Below are positions 44,560 to 53,832 of a DNA stretch of 64,000 bases, in pieces. Source of the DNA: CALGLS01 sp047626155 (lineage in GTDB: Bacteria; Bacteroidota; Bacteroidia; Chitinophagales; Saprospiraceae); the NCBI GenBank assembly GCA_047626155.1, contig JBLHRR010000001.1, positions 153,118 to 217,117 on the forward strand. Direction: 5' to 3'. The notes beneath the pieces are model-generated. The model made no database searches. It had not been told where the DNA came from and saw only the letters and a list, made by a program, of their open reading frames with translations. The position numbers and the translations under genes were made by a program. Positions within the stretch are counted from its first letter, which is position 1. Each line of letters begins with the position of its first letter.

Positions 44560-46218
44560 ATGAGTAATACTTCAGAAGAAAAGTTAAACTTCATCGAACA
44601 AATCGTCAGTAACGATTTAGCTTCCGGAAAATTCACCTCGGTAGTTACTCGTTTCCCACCTGAACCAAACGGTTATCTTCACATAGGCCACATCAAGGCT
44701 ATCTGTGTTGACTTTGGACTTTCCAAGCGTTTTAATGGAATCACAAATCTCCGTTTCGATGATACCAATCCGGAGAAAGAAAGCACAGAATATGTCAACG
44801 CCATTAAAAAAGACATCAGGTGGTTGGGCTTCGATTGGGGAGAAGGGGAGTACTACGCTTCTGATTACTTCGATCAGTTGTATGACTTCGCAGTAGACTT
44901 GATTAAGAAAGGACTGGCTTATGTGGACGATTCTACGGCGGAAGAAGTTGCAGAACAAAAAGGAACACCAACGGTTCCAGGCACAAACAGTCCTTACAGA
45001 GATCGTAGCGTAGAAGAGAACCTGGATTTATTCGAAAGAATGAAAAACGGAGAGTTTGACAACGGAGCGAAGGTGTTACGTGCGAAGGTGGATATGGCGA
45101 ATCCCAACATGTTGTTACGAGATCCTTTGATTTACAGAATCAAAAAAGTACCCCACCATAGAACAGGAGACAAATGGAACATCTACCCGATGTACGATTT
45201 TGCTCATGGACAGTCGGATTCCATCGAAAAGGTGACACACTCTTTATGTACCTTGGAGTTTGAAAACCACCGTCCGCTTTATAATTGGTTTATTGAAAAA
45301 CTAGGCATTTTCCCTTCACAGCAAACGGAGTTCTCTCGGATGAACGTGACTTACATGATTACCAGTAAGCGTCGTCTGTTGAAGTTGGTGGAAGAAGGAG
45401 TTGTAGACAGTTGGGATGATCCAAGGATGCCGACTATTTCTGGCTTACGTCGAAAAGGGTTTACTCCTGAAGCTTTGCGAAACTTCATTGAAAAAGCTGG
45501 GGTAACTCGTCGCGAGCAAATGGTTGATATTGAATTGTTAGAAGAATGCTTACGCCAAGATTTGAACAAAAAGACAGATCGGATCATGGCAATTCTTGAT
45601 CCTTTAAAAGTGGTCATTACGAATTACCCTGAAGGAAAAGTCGAAGATATGCCTTTGGTAAATAACCCAGAGGAAGAAAATCCAACGAAGCGAACCATTC
45701 CGTTCTCTAGAGAAATTTACATCGAACAAGGGGACTTTAGAGAAGAAGCACCAAATAGGAAATATCGAAGATTGGCGCCAGGAAAAATTGCAAGATTGAA
45801 AGGTGCTTTCATCATTCAATGCGATGATTTTGTTAAGGATGAAGAAACCGGGGTGATCAAAGAGATTCATTGCACTTATTTTGAGAACAGTCGATCCGGT
45901 TCGGATGTTTCTGGCTTAAAGCCAAAAGGTACTTTAGGTTGGGTTCCTTTCAATGAATCTATTGATGCGGAAGCAAGAATGTACAATCGCCTTTTCACTG
46001 ATCCAACACCAACAGGACATGAGGACAAAGACTTCATGGAATTTGTGAATCCTGACTCTCTGAAAGTGCTCAATATAAAGGTAGAACCAAGTATGCGTGA
46101 TCGTAAAGTTGGAGACATCCTACAATTCATGCGCGTCGGTTATTTTTGCATTGACCGAGATTCTGCTCCAGGGAAGATGGTGTTTAATCAAACGGTGTCA
46201 TTGAAAGCGGGTTTTTAG
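44560..46218 (+). CDS. glnS: Glutaminyl-tRNA synthetase
   Basis: This 552-residue class I synthetase has RFPPEPNGYLHIGHIKAICVDFGLS near the N-terminus (HIGH at 41-44), DDTNPEKESTEYVNAIKKDIRWLGFDW, DGxS-like regions, and the KMSKS equivalent MITSKRRL (about 266-273). The catalytic core is followed by the two beta-barrel anticodon-binding domains typical of GlnRS (from about 340; KLKGAFIIQCDDF..; GWVPFNESIDAEARMYNRLFTDPTP). This distinguishes it from bacterial GltX. Together with argS it may form an operon. The 99-bp spacer holds short AGTTAAAAGTTAAAAG direct repeats (about 44511-44551). Confidence 0.97.
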   Translation: MSNTSEEKLNFIEQIVSNDLASGKFTSVVTRFPPEPNGYLHIGHIKAICVDFGLSKRFNGITNLRFDDTNPEKESTEYVNAIKKDIRWLGFDWGEGEYYASDYFDQLYDFAVDLIKKGLAYVDDSTAEEVAEQKGTPTVPGTNSPYRDRSVEENLDLFERMKNGEFDNGAKVLRAKVDMANPNMLLRDPLIYRIKKVPHHRTGDKWNIYPMYDFAHGQSDSIEKVTHSLCTLEFENHRPLYNWFIEKLGIFPSQQTEFSRMNVTYMITSKRRLLKLVEEGVVDSWDDPRMPTISGLRRKGFTPEALRNFIEKAGVTRREQMVDIELLEECLRQDLNKKTDRIMAILDPLKVVITNYPEGKVEDMPLVNNPEEENPTKRTIPFSREIYIEQGDFREEAPNRKYRRLAPGKIARLKGAFIIQCDDFVKDEETGVIKEIHCTYFENSRSGSDVSGLKPKGTLGWVPFNESIDAEARMYNRLFTDPTPTGHEDKDFMEFVNPDSLKVLNIKVEPSMRDRKVGDILQFMRVGYFCIDRDSAPGKMVFNQTVSLKAGF

Positions 46219-46225
46219 TATTGAG

Positions 46226-46260
46226 GTAACCGCAACGGCGCAAAGAGACGCAACGAAAAC
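46226..46260. repeat. Partial 'ccgcaacggcgcaaag' intergenic repeat
   Basis: GGTAACCGCAACGGCGCAAAG followed by AGACGCAACGAAAACGC matches one arm of the inverted repeat at 38879-39072. Beside it (about 46302-46342) is a run of GAAACCGGAAACCGAAGACC-like short repeats. The gap between glnS and pyrR holds nothing else recognisable. Confidence 0.5.
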
Positions 46261-46388
46261 GCAATTGTATGCACTAGAGGTTATTCCAAATAGAATGGTA
46301 CGGTCGGCCGGAAACCGGAAACCGAAGACCCGAAACCGAGTAACCTCTAAAGCTCTGTGCTAATTTTTAATTTTTAATTAATTCGCCA

Positions 46389-46943
46389 ATGTCAAAAGGA
46401 AAAACCATACTTGCCAAAGAGCGTTTCGCCCTGACCATTGATCGTCTTTGTCATCAATTGATTGAGAACTATGAACAGTTTGACAATGCTTGCATTGTCG
46501 GTGTTCAACCTAAGGGCGTTTTATTGTCCGACCGTATCCATCAGCGGCTGTTGGAGATCTTGGATATTCCGGAGATTGAATATGGAAAACTGGATGTGAC
46601 TTTTCATCGGGATGACTTCCGAATGAGGGATATCCCCATTGCTGCAAGTATTACTGAGATGGACTTTTTAGTGGAAAAGAAAAAGGTTATTCTAATTGAT
46701 GATGTGTTGTATAGTGGAAGAACGATTCAATCTGCCTTAGCGGCCTTGCAACATTACGGGCGACCAAAACAAGTTGAATTACTGACTTTGGTTGATCGTC
46801 GTTTTAACAGAAGTTTGCCGATCCAATCTGATTATACAGGCTTAACAGTAGATGCCATAAATGAAGCCTATGTCCGGGTGGAATGGAAGGATGGAAAAAA
46901 GGGCAGCGATCGTATCATTTTATTTGCTGATAAAGAACAATAA
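46389..46943 (+). CDS. pyrR: PyrR-type bifunctional pyr regulator/uracil phosphoribosyltransferase
   Basis: This 184-residue phosphoribosyltransferase-fold protein has the PRPP motif VILIDDVLYSGRTIQSAL (about 98-115), where VLYTGRT is the PyrR hallmark, plus IVGVQPKGVLLSDRI, FHRDDFRMRD, LLTLVDRRFNRSLPIQSDYTGL and EAYVRVEW. In Firmicutes PyrR binds pyr mRNA and attenuates transcription; it also makes UMP from uracil and PRPP. Its stop is 4 bp before pyrB, so the two are one operon. I saw no obvious attenuator hairpin with a PyrR anti-antiterminator in the leader, so RNA-level control is not shown here. Confidence 0.93.
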   Translation: MSKGKTILAKERFALTIDRLCHQLIENYEQFDNACIVGVQPKGVLLSDRIHQRLLEILDIPEIEYGKLDVTFHRDDFRMRDIPIAASITEMDFLVEKKKVILIDDVLYSGRTIQSALAALQHYGRPKQVELLTLVDRRFNRSLPIQSDYTGLTVDAINEAYVRVEWKDGKKGSDRIILFADKEQ

Positions 46944-46947
46944 CACC

Positions 46948-47877
46948 ATGCCCGATACTACACTGAGTACCAAACACCTATTGGGAATAAAAGACCTTAC
47001 GGTAAATGATATTCAATTGATCTTTGAAACTGCAGCTAGTTTTAAAGAGGTTATAAATCGTCCAATAAAAAAGGTTCCGTCGCTTCGGGACATAACGGTG
47101 GCGAACTTATTTTTTGAGAATTCTACCCGAACTAGATTGTCTTTTGAATTGGCAGAAAAAAGACTCTCTGCCGATGTCGTAAATTTCTCTTCCTCCTCTT
47201 CTTCTGTTAAAAAAGGAGAAACCCTTTTGGATACAGTTAACAATATACTTTCGATGAAAGTCGACATGGTAGTTATGCGGCATCCTTCTCCAGGAGCGCC
47301 TACTTTCCTAGCACAACACATTGATGCTAACATTATAAATGCAGGGGACGGTACGCATGAACATCCGACTCAAGCGTTATTGGATGCTTACTCCATGCAG
47401 GAAAAATTAGGAGATCTAACTGGGAAAAAGATTGCCATTTTTGGAGATATCGTTCATTCCCGAGTGGCATTGAGTAACATTTTTTGTCTGCAAAAACTTG
47501 GGGCCAAAGTAAGAGTCTGTGGCCCGCCAACTTTGATTCCAAAATACATTACCGAATTAGGTGTTGAAGTATCTTACAATGTAAGAGAAAGCTTGGAATG
47601 GTGCGATGTAGCCAATGTGTTACGAATTCAACTAGAGCGCCAGGACATTAAATACATTCCTTCCATCAGAGAGTATACTCAATACTACGGAATTAATAAA
47701 AAGCTGTTAGATAGTCTTGACTCTGAGGTGCTGATTATGCATCCTGGTCCAATCAACAGAGGAGTGGAACTTTCCAGTGATGTTGCCGATTCAGACCAAT
47801 CCATTATTCTAGAACAGGTAGAGAATGGAGTGGCAGTAAGAATGGCAATCTTGTACTTGCTGGCAGCGAATCGGTAG
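46948..47877 (+). CDS. pyrB: Aspartate carbamoyltransferase, catalytic subunit
   Basis: About 309 residues from the ATG at 46948, 4 bp after pyrR; a longer frame starting at 46861 inside pyrR is rejected as it reads out-of-frame pyrR sequence. The enzyme makes carbamoyl-aspartate in pyrimidine synthesis. Carbamoyl-phosphate loop FFENSTRTRLSFE (STRTR about 58-62), MRHPSPGAP, DGTHEHPTQALLDAYS and the aspartate-binding HPGPINRGVEL (about 266-276) are intact. No pyrI regulatory subunit follows, which fits the class that works with PyrR. A strong terminator ends the operon. Confidence 0.96.
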   Translation: MPDTTLSTKHLLGIKDLTVNDIQLIFETAASFKEVINRPIKKVPSLRDITVANLFFENSTRTRLSFELAEKRLSADVVNFSSSSSSVKKGETLLDTVNNILSMKVDMVVMRHPSPGAPTFLAQHIDANIINAGDGTHEHPTQALLDAYSMQEKLGDLTGKKIAIFGDIVHSRVALSNIFCLQKLGAKVRVCGPPTLIPKYITELGVEVSYNVRESLEWCDVANVLRIQLERQDIKYIPSIREYTQYYGINKKLLDSLDSEVLIMHPGPINRGVELSSDVADSDQSIILEQVENGVAVRMAILYLLAANR

Positions 47878-47909
47878 AAATGTTTTAAATAAGAAATAAT
47901 CTTATTTAA

Positions 47910-47946
47910 AAAAAACCGGCTGATACATTTTATCAGCCGGTTTTTT
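47910..47946. terminator. Rho-independent terminator of pyrRB
   Basis: AAAAAACCGGCTGATA (47910-47925) and TATCAGCCGGTTTTTT (47931-47946) form a perfect 16-bp stem with a 5-nt loop. It lies 33 nt after pyrB. Confidence 0.92.
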
Positions 47947-48027
47947 ATGCCTTACAGCAAAGTCAAACGGTACTATTAAGAACATTCTATACGTTTACTC
48001 GTAGTATTATTGTGAAACACTATACCT

Positions 48028-48699
48028 ATGAGTCATTTAACAGAAGACCTCGTGCAGCGCTACGCCATGAGCTTTCTTCAAAAACACTACAGTCGTAAAT
48101 CCATTGGTTCTAGCTTTTTTGCCAAAGAAGAAGTTAGAACTAAAAAGGAATATGGCTCAAAACGGGCGGACGGCCTCCTGGTTTTTCGCCATTGGTTGTG
48201 GGGGCAATATGTCGTCTCCATGGAAGCCAAATCTTTTAAAACCATGCCTGCATTAAAACCTCGGCTCGATCCTTATAAATTAATGTGGAACAGTTTGAAA
48301 ATGGGTGGTGCTATCTGCCTATTGTCTGGTTCTTACCTTGCGCTTTTCCGAATGTCGGATGGCTTATTCCAATACCTCTTCCCTTTGAATGTTTTTATCT
48401 GGTCGGCACTATTTTATGGTTGGGTTACGTACAAATCCAATCGACATAAAATAGTGAATGTTATAGAACAGTTGATGCAATACCCCGCTAACGAACAATG
48501 GCTGGCATTCTCTGTAGATAGCTTTGAGAAACTATCTAAAGAAGACCAAAAGATCCTGAAGTCAATCAGCAAATTTGAAGGCGTAGGAATATTGTTGGTG
48601 AAACCTTCAGGTAAGGTGAAGCGTTTGATAAAAGCTTCTTCTTCCATCAAATGGTGGGGAAGTTATACGAAATACTACAGTTTACGATTTCAGAAGTGA
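48028..48699 (+). CDS. Membrane protein with restriction-endonuclease-like N-domain
   Basis: This 223-residue protein has a short N-terminal soluble part containing KRADGLLVF (Asp48) followed by VVSMEAKS (Glu66, Lys68). The spacing D-x17-ExK fits the PD-(D/E)XK nuclease core, as in Mrr-like domains. Two hydrophobic helices follow (about 92-108 and 116-133), then a charged cytosolic tail with a second alpha/beta segment (WLAFSVDSFEKLSKEDQKILKSISKFEGVGILLV). Nuclease activity is only inferred. The fold is also used by inactive relatives, and the membrane anchor is unusual for a nuclease. No partner gene is adjacent in the same direction. Not recognised as a named family. Confidence 0.6.
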   Translation: MSHLTEDLVQRYAMSFLQKHYSRKSIGSSFFAKEEVRTKKEYGSKRADGLLVFRHWLWGQYVVSMEAKSFKTMPALKPRLDPYKLMWNSLKMGGAICLLSGSYLALFRMSDGLFQYLFPLNVFIWSALFYGWVTYKSNRHKIVNVIEQLMQYPANEQWLAFSVDSFEKLSKEDQKILKSISKFEGVGILLVKPSGKVKRLIKASSSIKWWGSYTKYYSLRFQK

Positions 48700-48710
48700 A
48701 CCTTCCTTTT

Positions 48711-49448
48711 CTAAAAAGCTAAACCGACCTTAAAAGCATAGCGCTGATAAGTAATTTCATCCGTGTTTTCGCTCCAAGTGTAATCTCGTTTGGCTCGTTG
48801 GCTTCTGTAACCAAATTCCACTAACACATCTAGCTTTGAGGTGGTTGGAATTTTGATTCCAACAGCAGGATATACTAAAAGCCCTCCGCTTATCTGTGTA
48901 TCATCGTCGCTTCCAAAATCATGGTCACTAAACGAATACCCGGCTTGTAAAGTGTAGTACAACGTTGCTTTCATTACATTGAAATTTCCACGAAAATCCA
49001 GATGTATTGGAAGATATCTTTCGTCATAAATATCAAAACCGATTCCAGCTCCAATTCCTAAATACTGATTGATTTGGTAGCCTTTGATAAAACTTATAAC
49101 GGAGCTGCCGATAATTAAGCCTTGCTCCAATTGGGCATCTCTTCCGGCAAGTAAGCCAAGAGAAAAGATGTTATAATTTCCTTTATGCTGTAAAGCCGAA
49201 CGGCGAGGCAGTTTTTCGATATTGGCTATAGCTACGTCTCCAATAGATTTGATAAGTTCGTTATTTAATAACAATACATCTCCGCTTATGATTTTGATGC
49301 GGGTGTAGTCATCACTCTCTTCTAATATCTGTGCTTTCAAGATGCTGCCATCTATCAGTTGAATGGCCTGTTGGCGAAGACTGTCTTGCGCGAAAAGAGC
49401 GGAAGAGAACGCAAGGAAGGCTAGGAGGAGAAGGATGTTTTTATTCAT
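48711..49448 (-). CDS. Outer-membrane beta-barrel protein, uncharacterised
   Basis: About 245 residues from the ATG at 49448 (MNKNILLLLAFLAFSSALFAQ is a clean signal peptide); the first in-frame ATG at 49466 would add six charged residues. After a small N-terminal domain (IQLIDGSILKAQILEESDDYTRIKIISGDVLLL, about 26-70), resembling the GEI..KG..I segment before many Bacteroidota barrels, come transmembrane-type strands: YNIFSLGLLAGRD, LGIGAGIGFDIYD, LHLDFRGNFNV-like, ATLYYTLQAGYSF, LLVYPAVGIKIP, LDVLVEFGYRSQ, and a terminal RYAFKVGLAF. The C-terminal Phe fits barrel insertion signals. Function unknown. Confidence 0.7.
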   Translation of the reverse strand: MNKNILLLLAFLAFSSALFAQDSLRQQAIQLIDGSILKAQILEESDDYTRIKIISGDVLLLNNELIKSIGDVAIANIEKLPRRSALQHKGNYNIFSLGLLAGRDAQLEQGLIIGSSVISFIKGYQINQYLGIGAGIGFDIYDERYLPIHLDFRGNFNVMKATLYYTLQAGYSFSDHDFGSDDDTQISGGLLVYPAVGIKIPTTSKLDVLVEFGYRSQRAKRDYTWSENTDEITYQRYAFKVGLAF

Positions 49449-49603
49449 TTTTATTCTTTTATGCACTTGAATAAGAATCGCTCATACTTAGAACGAGGAC
49501 ACAGAGCGAGGTGAAGATTCAAAGTGCAACCTCAACTTCAAAGCGCTCAGTTCGCGAATTACGGGAATTGAAAATTGAAGTTGAGGTTGCAAATAAGCTT
49601 GTT

Positions 49604-50863
49604 TTACCTTTTGACAGGAATAAGACTCAAAACATCCAAATTCTCAGGGTTGTCAAAATTCACCTGATAAAAACCATCGTCTCCTATGACTAAGAGAATA
49701 TTTTGATCTCCAGGAACAACAATTACATCCTTTGCAGAAAAATCATTAAGCGTACTAAGTAACTTCTGGTCCAAGACTAAAGGATTTTCAATGTCAAAGA
49801 CTTTAAGGCCAGCATCAGCTTCGCACAAAAAGAGATTGTTGTCTTTGATGGACAAACCATGTGGGTTTTCCATTGGAAATGATTTGACGAGATTCGGATT
49901 CAGGATATCTGTAATGTCAATCAAATCTAGTTGATTTAATTGGCTTCCGTTACAGAGGGTTCCTCCATGCAAAGTAACATACGCGTAGTTGTCTTTAACA
50001 AAAACAGGATCACAGGAAGTCCAATGCTCGTAGCCAGAGAGGTATACTGGGTTTGCAGGATCGGAGGCATCATAAATGAACATGCCTTGCTGAGAACCGA
50101 TGAACAACTTATCACCAAAAGCATAGAGTGTTTCAATATTCCAACCAACGTTCATCTCCCCAACTTTTGAAGGATTTGTTAGGTCGTCAATAGAAAAGGT
50201 ATACATATTGGATTGATCAATTGCATAAAGATAATTATCATAAAGACTGAATCGCGCGAGGGAACCTCCGATGCCGTCACCGCCTGTTTTTCCTCCGGAT
50301 GCTTGGTCGTTGCTTATTTCGGCATTACTAAATAGGATATCATCTCCAAATTGGTTGTTAGCCGTGCTACAATCCACCATCTCCGTTACTTCTTCTTGTT
50401 CAACATAAACTAAAATACCTTCTTCAGATGTTCCAAAAGAAGGGAAAACTTCTGTAGTTCTTTTTACCAGAAATGGATTGCTTGGATCATTAATGTCAAT
50501 AGATAATAAATCAATGTAGTTATCCGCAAGCATGATATCGTTTCGGATGGCAATGTCGACGTTTCCAGGGATGTTTAAAAACCCGATGTTTAGCGGGCTC
50601 GACGGATTGCTGTTGTCAAAGATATGGACACCAGCTCTTTTTTCATTTATGAAAATGTAATTGTTGTAAAAATATATTTTGCCCGGGTCTTCTAATTCTC
50701 TGGCCTCGTCCATTTGTACAGGGCTCCTGATTTCCTCAAGTGTAGCATAAATCGGAGTTGATTTTACATAAGTTACTTCTCGTTGGCATTTATCCTTTAC
50801 ACAGCTTTGAAGGCTAAATATAAAAAGTACGGCAAGTAGTAGGAATAGTTTTTCAGATTTCAT
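49604..50863 (-). CDS. LVIVD-repeat lipoprotein
   Basis: This 419-residue protein has a lipoprotein signal peptide with lipobox SLQSC (Cys21) followed by VKD. The mature part is made of repeats of about 45 residues of the LVIVD type: AGVHIFDNSNPSSPLNIGFL, IDLLSIDINDPSNPFLVKR, MYTFSIDDLTNPSKVGEM, MFIYDASDPANPVYLSGY, LDLIDITDILNPNLVKSF, LKVFDIENPLVLDQKLL. These form a beta-propeller-like structure. It is likely anchored in the outer membrane facing the outside or periplasm. Binding partner unknown; no catalytic motif. Monocistronic. Confidence 0.85.
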   Translation of the reverse strand: MKSEKLFLLLAVLFIFSLQSCVKDKCQREVTYVKSTPIYATLEEIRSPVQMDEARELEDPGKIYFYNNYIFINEKRAGVHIFDNSNPSSPLNIGFLNIPGNVDIAIRNDIMLADNYIDLLSIDINDPSNPFLVKRTTEVFPSFGTSEEGILVYVEQEEVTEMVDCSTANNQFGDDILFSNAEISNDQASGGKTGGDGIGGSLARFSLYDNYLYAIDQSNMYTFSIDDLTNPSKVGEMNVGWNIETLYAFGDKLFIGSQQGMFIYDASDPANPVYLSGYEHWTSCDPVFVKDNYAYVTLHGGTLCNGSQLNQLDLIDITDILNPNLVKSFPMENPHGLSIKDNNLFLCEADAGLKVFDIENPLVLDQKLLSTLNDFSAKDVIVVPGDQNILLVIGDDGFYQVNFDNPENLDVLSLIPVKR

Positions 50864-51013
50864 GATATTAATTTTTCATTGTTACAAAGGTGAATCTATT
50901 TTCTATAAGATGCTTAGTATACACCAAGCGTATCTTCTTTTTATAGGAAACGGAGACAATAGGAAAATCGTTGGCTGGAGGTTTAAATAAAATTACACGT
51001 GATATATTTTACA

Positions 51014-53728
51014 TCAATCCACAAGGCCAATAAGAACGCCATAGTCATCAAAAAATGCTTCCTTATTTTTCATTTCCAATACATGCATCAATTCACCTTC
51101 ATAAGCTAATTCTAAGTCAGGAATCGTTTGGGTAGTTCTGACCTCAATTTGACCTTTGTCAAGTTGTGCCCGTCTCCAGCGATATGTTTTTTTCATTCGA
51201 TCTAAAATCTGTTCATTGATTTCCACATGATTTTCGTTGGGTTGAACAGCGGTAGCTTCTTCCATTGCTAGGTTGTTTCTAGCTATGAGTTTTCCGTTTT
51301 CGATAATGAAGTAGGCCGTGTGCAAATTGTTATTGTCATTCGGTAATAATTGAGCGTACATGACCAATTGTAAGTCTTCTTCATTTTTCAGCATGCCTTC
51401 ACGGAAGGTAGCTCCACGCCACTTCAAGTCAATAATTAGAGATTCTTCACCACGTTTTAATACCAAGTCAGCCTTTCCTCTAACCGGAAGGTCCAGAAAT
51501 TCCCCATTCAAATCCTGTTCTGTTTCTACTACGGTCCATCCGTTTTTCTGAATGGCAGTGACCAAACTTAGCGCAGCATATTTTACTTTGTTGATGAAAT
51601 CAAACTTCTCAGGTTCACGGCCATACATCAAGAGAACAGCCCCTTCCTGCCGGAGGCGTTTTGGTGCTTCAATGTCAATCCAATTATATATTTTTTCTTT
51701 TCCCCACTTTTGAATACCATCCTCTTCCAGGAGTTTTTCAAAAAGGCGATGCGCCAAATTTCCTTTTAAAGTATTATCTGCAATAACACTTAGAATAGAA
51801 GATTTGCGTAAGCGTAATTTATGTCGAAAAACCCATTGGTAAGGATAATAGAAAAGGTTTTCAAGGCTCGTCAAAGTCTCACTCTCTCTTGGGGCCAAAT
51901 CCTCTGGTCTTTCTACTTCAAAGAAAGCCTGTTGGATACCTAACTGACGGAAGTCCATTGTTACTTCTTTGGGTAAAGTAAAATGTGTTTCGAAATTAGC
52001 CGTCGTTGTAGGATCAGCTAAATCCAAAGTGATGTTTTCAATTCCCTCTAGTCCTGCTTCCATTTCTTCAAAAAGAGGATGGGTGAAAACAGTACCGCCG
52101 TTCACCATTTCAGGTATAACTAAGATCAATTGCTTCTTCGCAAACAAGACCGGACGTGGTCGTTGCCACAATAGCGCGTTGTTTTTTTGTTCAGGTGCAA
52201 CTAGCGTAATGCCTTTTTCCGAAAGGTAAGTCAGTTCCGTATGGTACCAACGAGAGAAAAAGTGTTCATATTCGTTTCTTGAAAAGCTCCACCATAACAA
52301 AGATTCTACGGGGCTGGTAATTGCTGAAGTATTGTGAATAAAAGGCAGGTGTTCACATTCTTTATCCTTGAATAGAATAGGTGTTGGTTCATAAACAGTA
52401 CGAACGATTCTTTCTAATTCAAGGTAAGAAAGAAACTGATCCCTTTTGGGAAGTGCTTCTAGGAAGTCTACGATTCTGCGAGACTGTTCACTCAATACCA
52501 ATAGGTTATTGTTTTTCAAAGGAGACTCTTCAAAAATTGTATAAGCCCATTTGATTAGGTATTCAAAAATTTCGATTACATCTTCTTTTGGTACCGATTT
52601 GTTGATGTCGTAGCGTGTGCGATCAAACCAAAAATTGTATTGGGCACGAATAGCATTGGGATCGACGCTTTTGTCTGTTTCAGCACGTTCTTCTATTTTA
52701 TCAAAGTAGCCCTTTATCATTCCAAACCAGTTGGCACTTTTCAAACCAGGAGTTTGTGCCATTTGCATTGCTATCTGAGCAGACAAATCCCTAGCTAAGG
52801 GTTTAATGGACAAAGAAACAAATTCCAGAATTTTGAAAGGGTCAACCGGATTCCATAAAAAGGCAGTGACTAGTTTTAATATCTGCAGACTTGGTCGTGC
52901 AAGAGAAGCGGACAGTATCCCGAGACTAGGAAGTCCTTCTTGAATGAAGGCATTATCCAACACTCGGTTCTTTTCAGGAATCAAACAAAGTGGTCTTAAA
53001 CTTGGATTTAATCGAAGTAGTTGAGCTATATACTCAGCAGCTTGAGTATCTCTCTTTGCTCGAAGGATGAGTAAACTACCATCGTTTTTCAGACTTGGTT
53101 TTTCTTTCCAATCTACTTGGCGACTCAGAATCTTTTTAAATAAGTCCAAGTCAGATTGACCGTCAATGGAGGGCGTTATAAATTCACTACGCTTAATCCC
53201 TTTGGCTTCTAATTTATTTAACAATTTAACTACATGACTCGCTAATAGCTCATCAGGTTCATTGCAAATGATTTCTGTAAAAGGAATGTTGTGTTGATCA
53301 ATGTTTTGAAGGAGCGCTACGAATCTATCAGCAAAGCCCGCGGATAATTTTAAGTTCACTTCTTCATCTTCCAACAAAGCCTCAATTTTTGCTAAGGTTT
53401 TTAAACGCTTAGGAGTATCCTTTTTTATTTCAAAATTCCAACCAGCGGCTAAGAGTTCATCCCGCATTTGCAGTAGGGTAGCAGCGGCGGCTAATTGATC
53501 TGTGTCGAGCGTTGCTTTATAAAAAACGTCCTCATTCTCTTCAGAGAAGTTCAATAAAGCCTGTCGGTATTCTTCTATTCTAAGATGCTGATTATTGTTT
53601 GGGTGCCCACTGAGGCCACAATGGATTTCGAGTGTTTTGAGTAGCCCTTTTGGACCAAGTTGCCAAGTTGCTTTTTGTGCTTCTGGGAAAACGGGGTTGT
53701 CGAATTCGAGGCCGAAATGTAGTTTCAT
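51014..53728 (-). CDS. AddB-like PD-(D/E)XK nuclease family protein with degenerate helicase part
   Basis: This 904-residue cytoplasmic protein has at the N-terminus LGPKGLLKTLEIHCGLSG where AddB/RecB-like proteins have a P-loop; the GK(S/T) signature is not present, so ATP binding is doubtful. The middle resembles an inactivated UvrD-type helicase (PLCLIPEKNRVLDNAFIQEGLPSLGI; WNPVDPFKILEFVSLSIKPL). The C-terminal RecB-type nuclease has KGNLAHRLFEKLL (about 652-664, nuclease motif His) and GKADLVLKRGEESLIIDLKWRG (about 744-765, with Asp and D-x-K). This layout fits the AddB-type partner in recombination repair. Its AddA partner is not in the window. Cys residues for an iron-sulphur cluster were not evident. 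Confidence 0.78.
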   Translation of the reverse strand: MKLHFGLEFDNPVFPEAQKATWQLGPKGLLKTLEIHCGLSGHPNNNQHLRIEEYRQALLNFSEENEDVFYKATLDTDQLAAAATLLQMRDELLAAGWNFEIKKDTPKRLKTLAKIEALLEDEEVNLKLSAGFADRFVALLQNIDQHNIPFTEIICNEPDELLASHVVKLLNKLEAKGIKRSEFITPSIDGQSDLDLFKKILSRQVDWKEKPSLKNDGSLLILRAKRDTQAAEYIAQLLRLNPSLRPLCLIPEKNRVLDNAFIQEGLPSLGILSASLARPSLQILKLVTAFLWNPVDPFKILEFVSLSIKPLARDLSAQIAMQMAQTPGLKSANWFGMIKGYFDKIEERAETDKSVDPNAIRAQYNFWFDRTRYDINKSVPKEDVIEIFEYLIKWAYTIFEESPLKNNNLLVLSEQSRRIVDFLEALPKRDQFLSYLELERIVRTVYEPTPILFKDKECEHLPFIHNTSAITSPVESLLWWSFSRNEYEHFFSRWYHTELTYLSEKGITLVAPEQKNNALLWQRPRPVLFAKKQLILVIPEMVNGGTVFTHPLFEEMEAGLEGIENITLDLADPTTTANFETHFTLPKEVTMDFRQLGIQQAFFEVERPEDLAPRESETLTSLENLFYYPYQWVFRHKLRLRKSSILSVIADNTLKGNLAHRLFEKLLEEDGIQKWGKEKIYNWIDIEAPKRLRQEGAVLLMYGREPEKFDFINKVKYAALSLVTAIQKNGWTVVETEQDLNGEFLDLPVRGKADLVLKRGEESLIIDLKWRGATFREGMLKNEEDLQLVMYAQLLPNDNNNLHTAYFIIENGKLIARNNLAMEEATAVQPNENHVEINEQILDRMKKTYRWRRAQLDKGQIEVRTTQTIPDLELAYEGELMHVLEMKNKEAFFDDYGVLIGLVD

Positions 53729-53832
53729 AGGTGATGTTTATTGTCTCTAGGAGCGTTTACTAATCTAACGGGAAAGGCGCTACGTTTTTTAACGATTAGA
53801 AGACTAACGCTTTGCGTCGTTGCGGTGAAAAA

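Noticed and set aside
46861..46947. N-terminal extension of pyrB reading back into pyrR
   Set aside because: The extra 29 residues are out-of-frame pyrR sequence; the ATG at 46948, 4 bp after the pyrR stop, gives a normal aspartate carbamoyltransferase N-terminus.
38003..47877. Genomic island bounded by the 128-bp repeats
   Set aside because: The genes between and beside the copies are housekeeping with ordinary composition, and no integrase or att-like sequence was seen; the repeats alone do not support an island.
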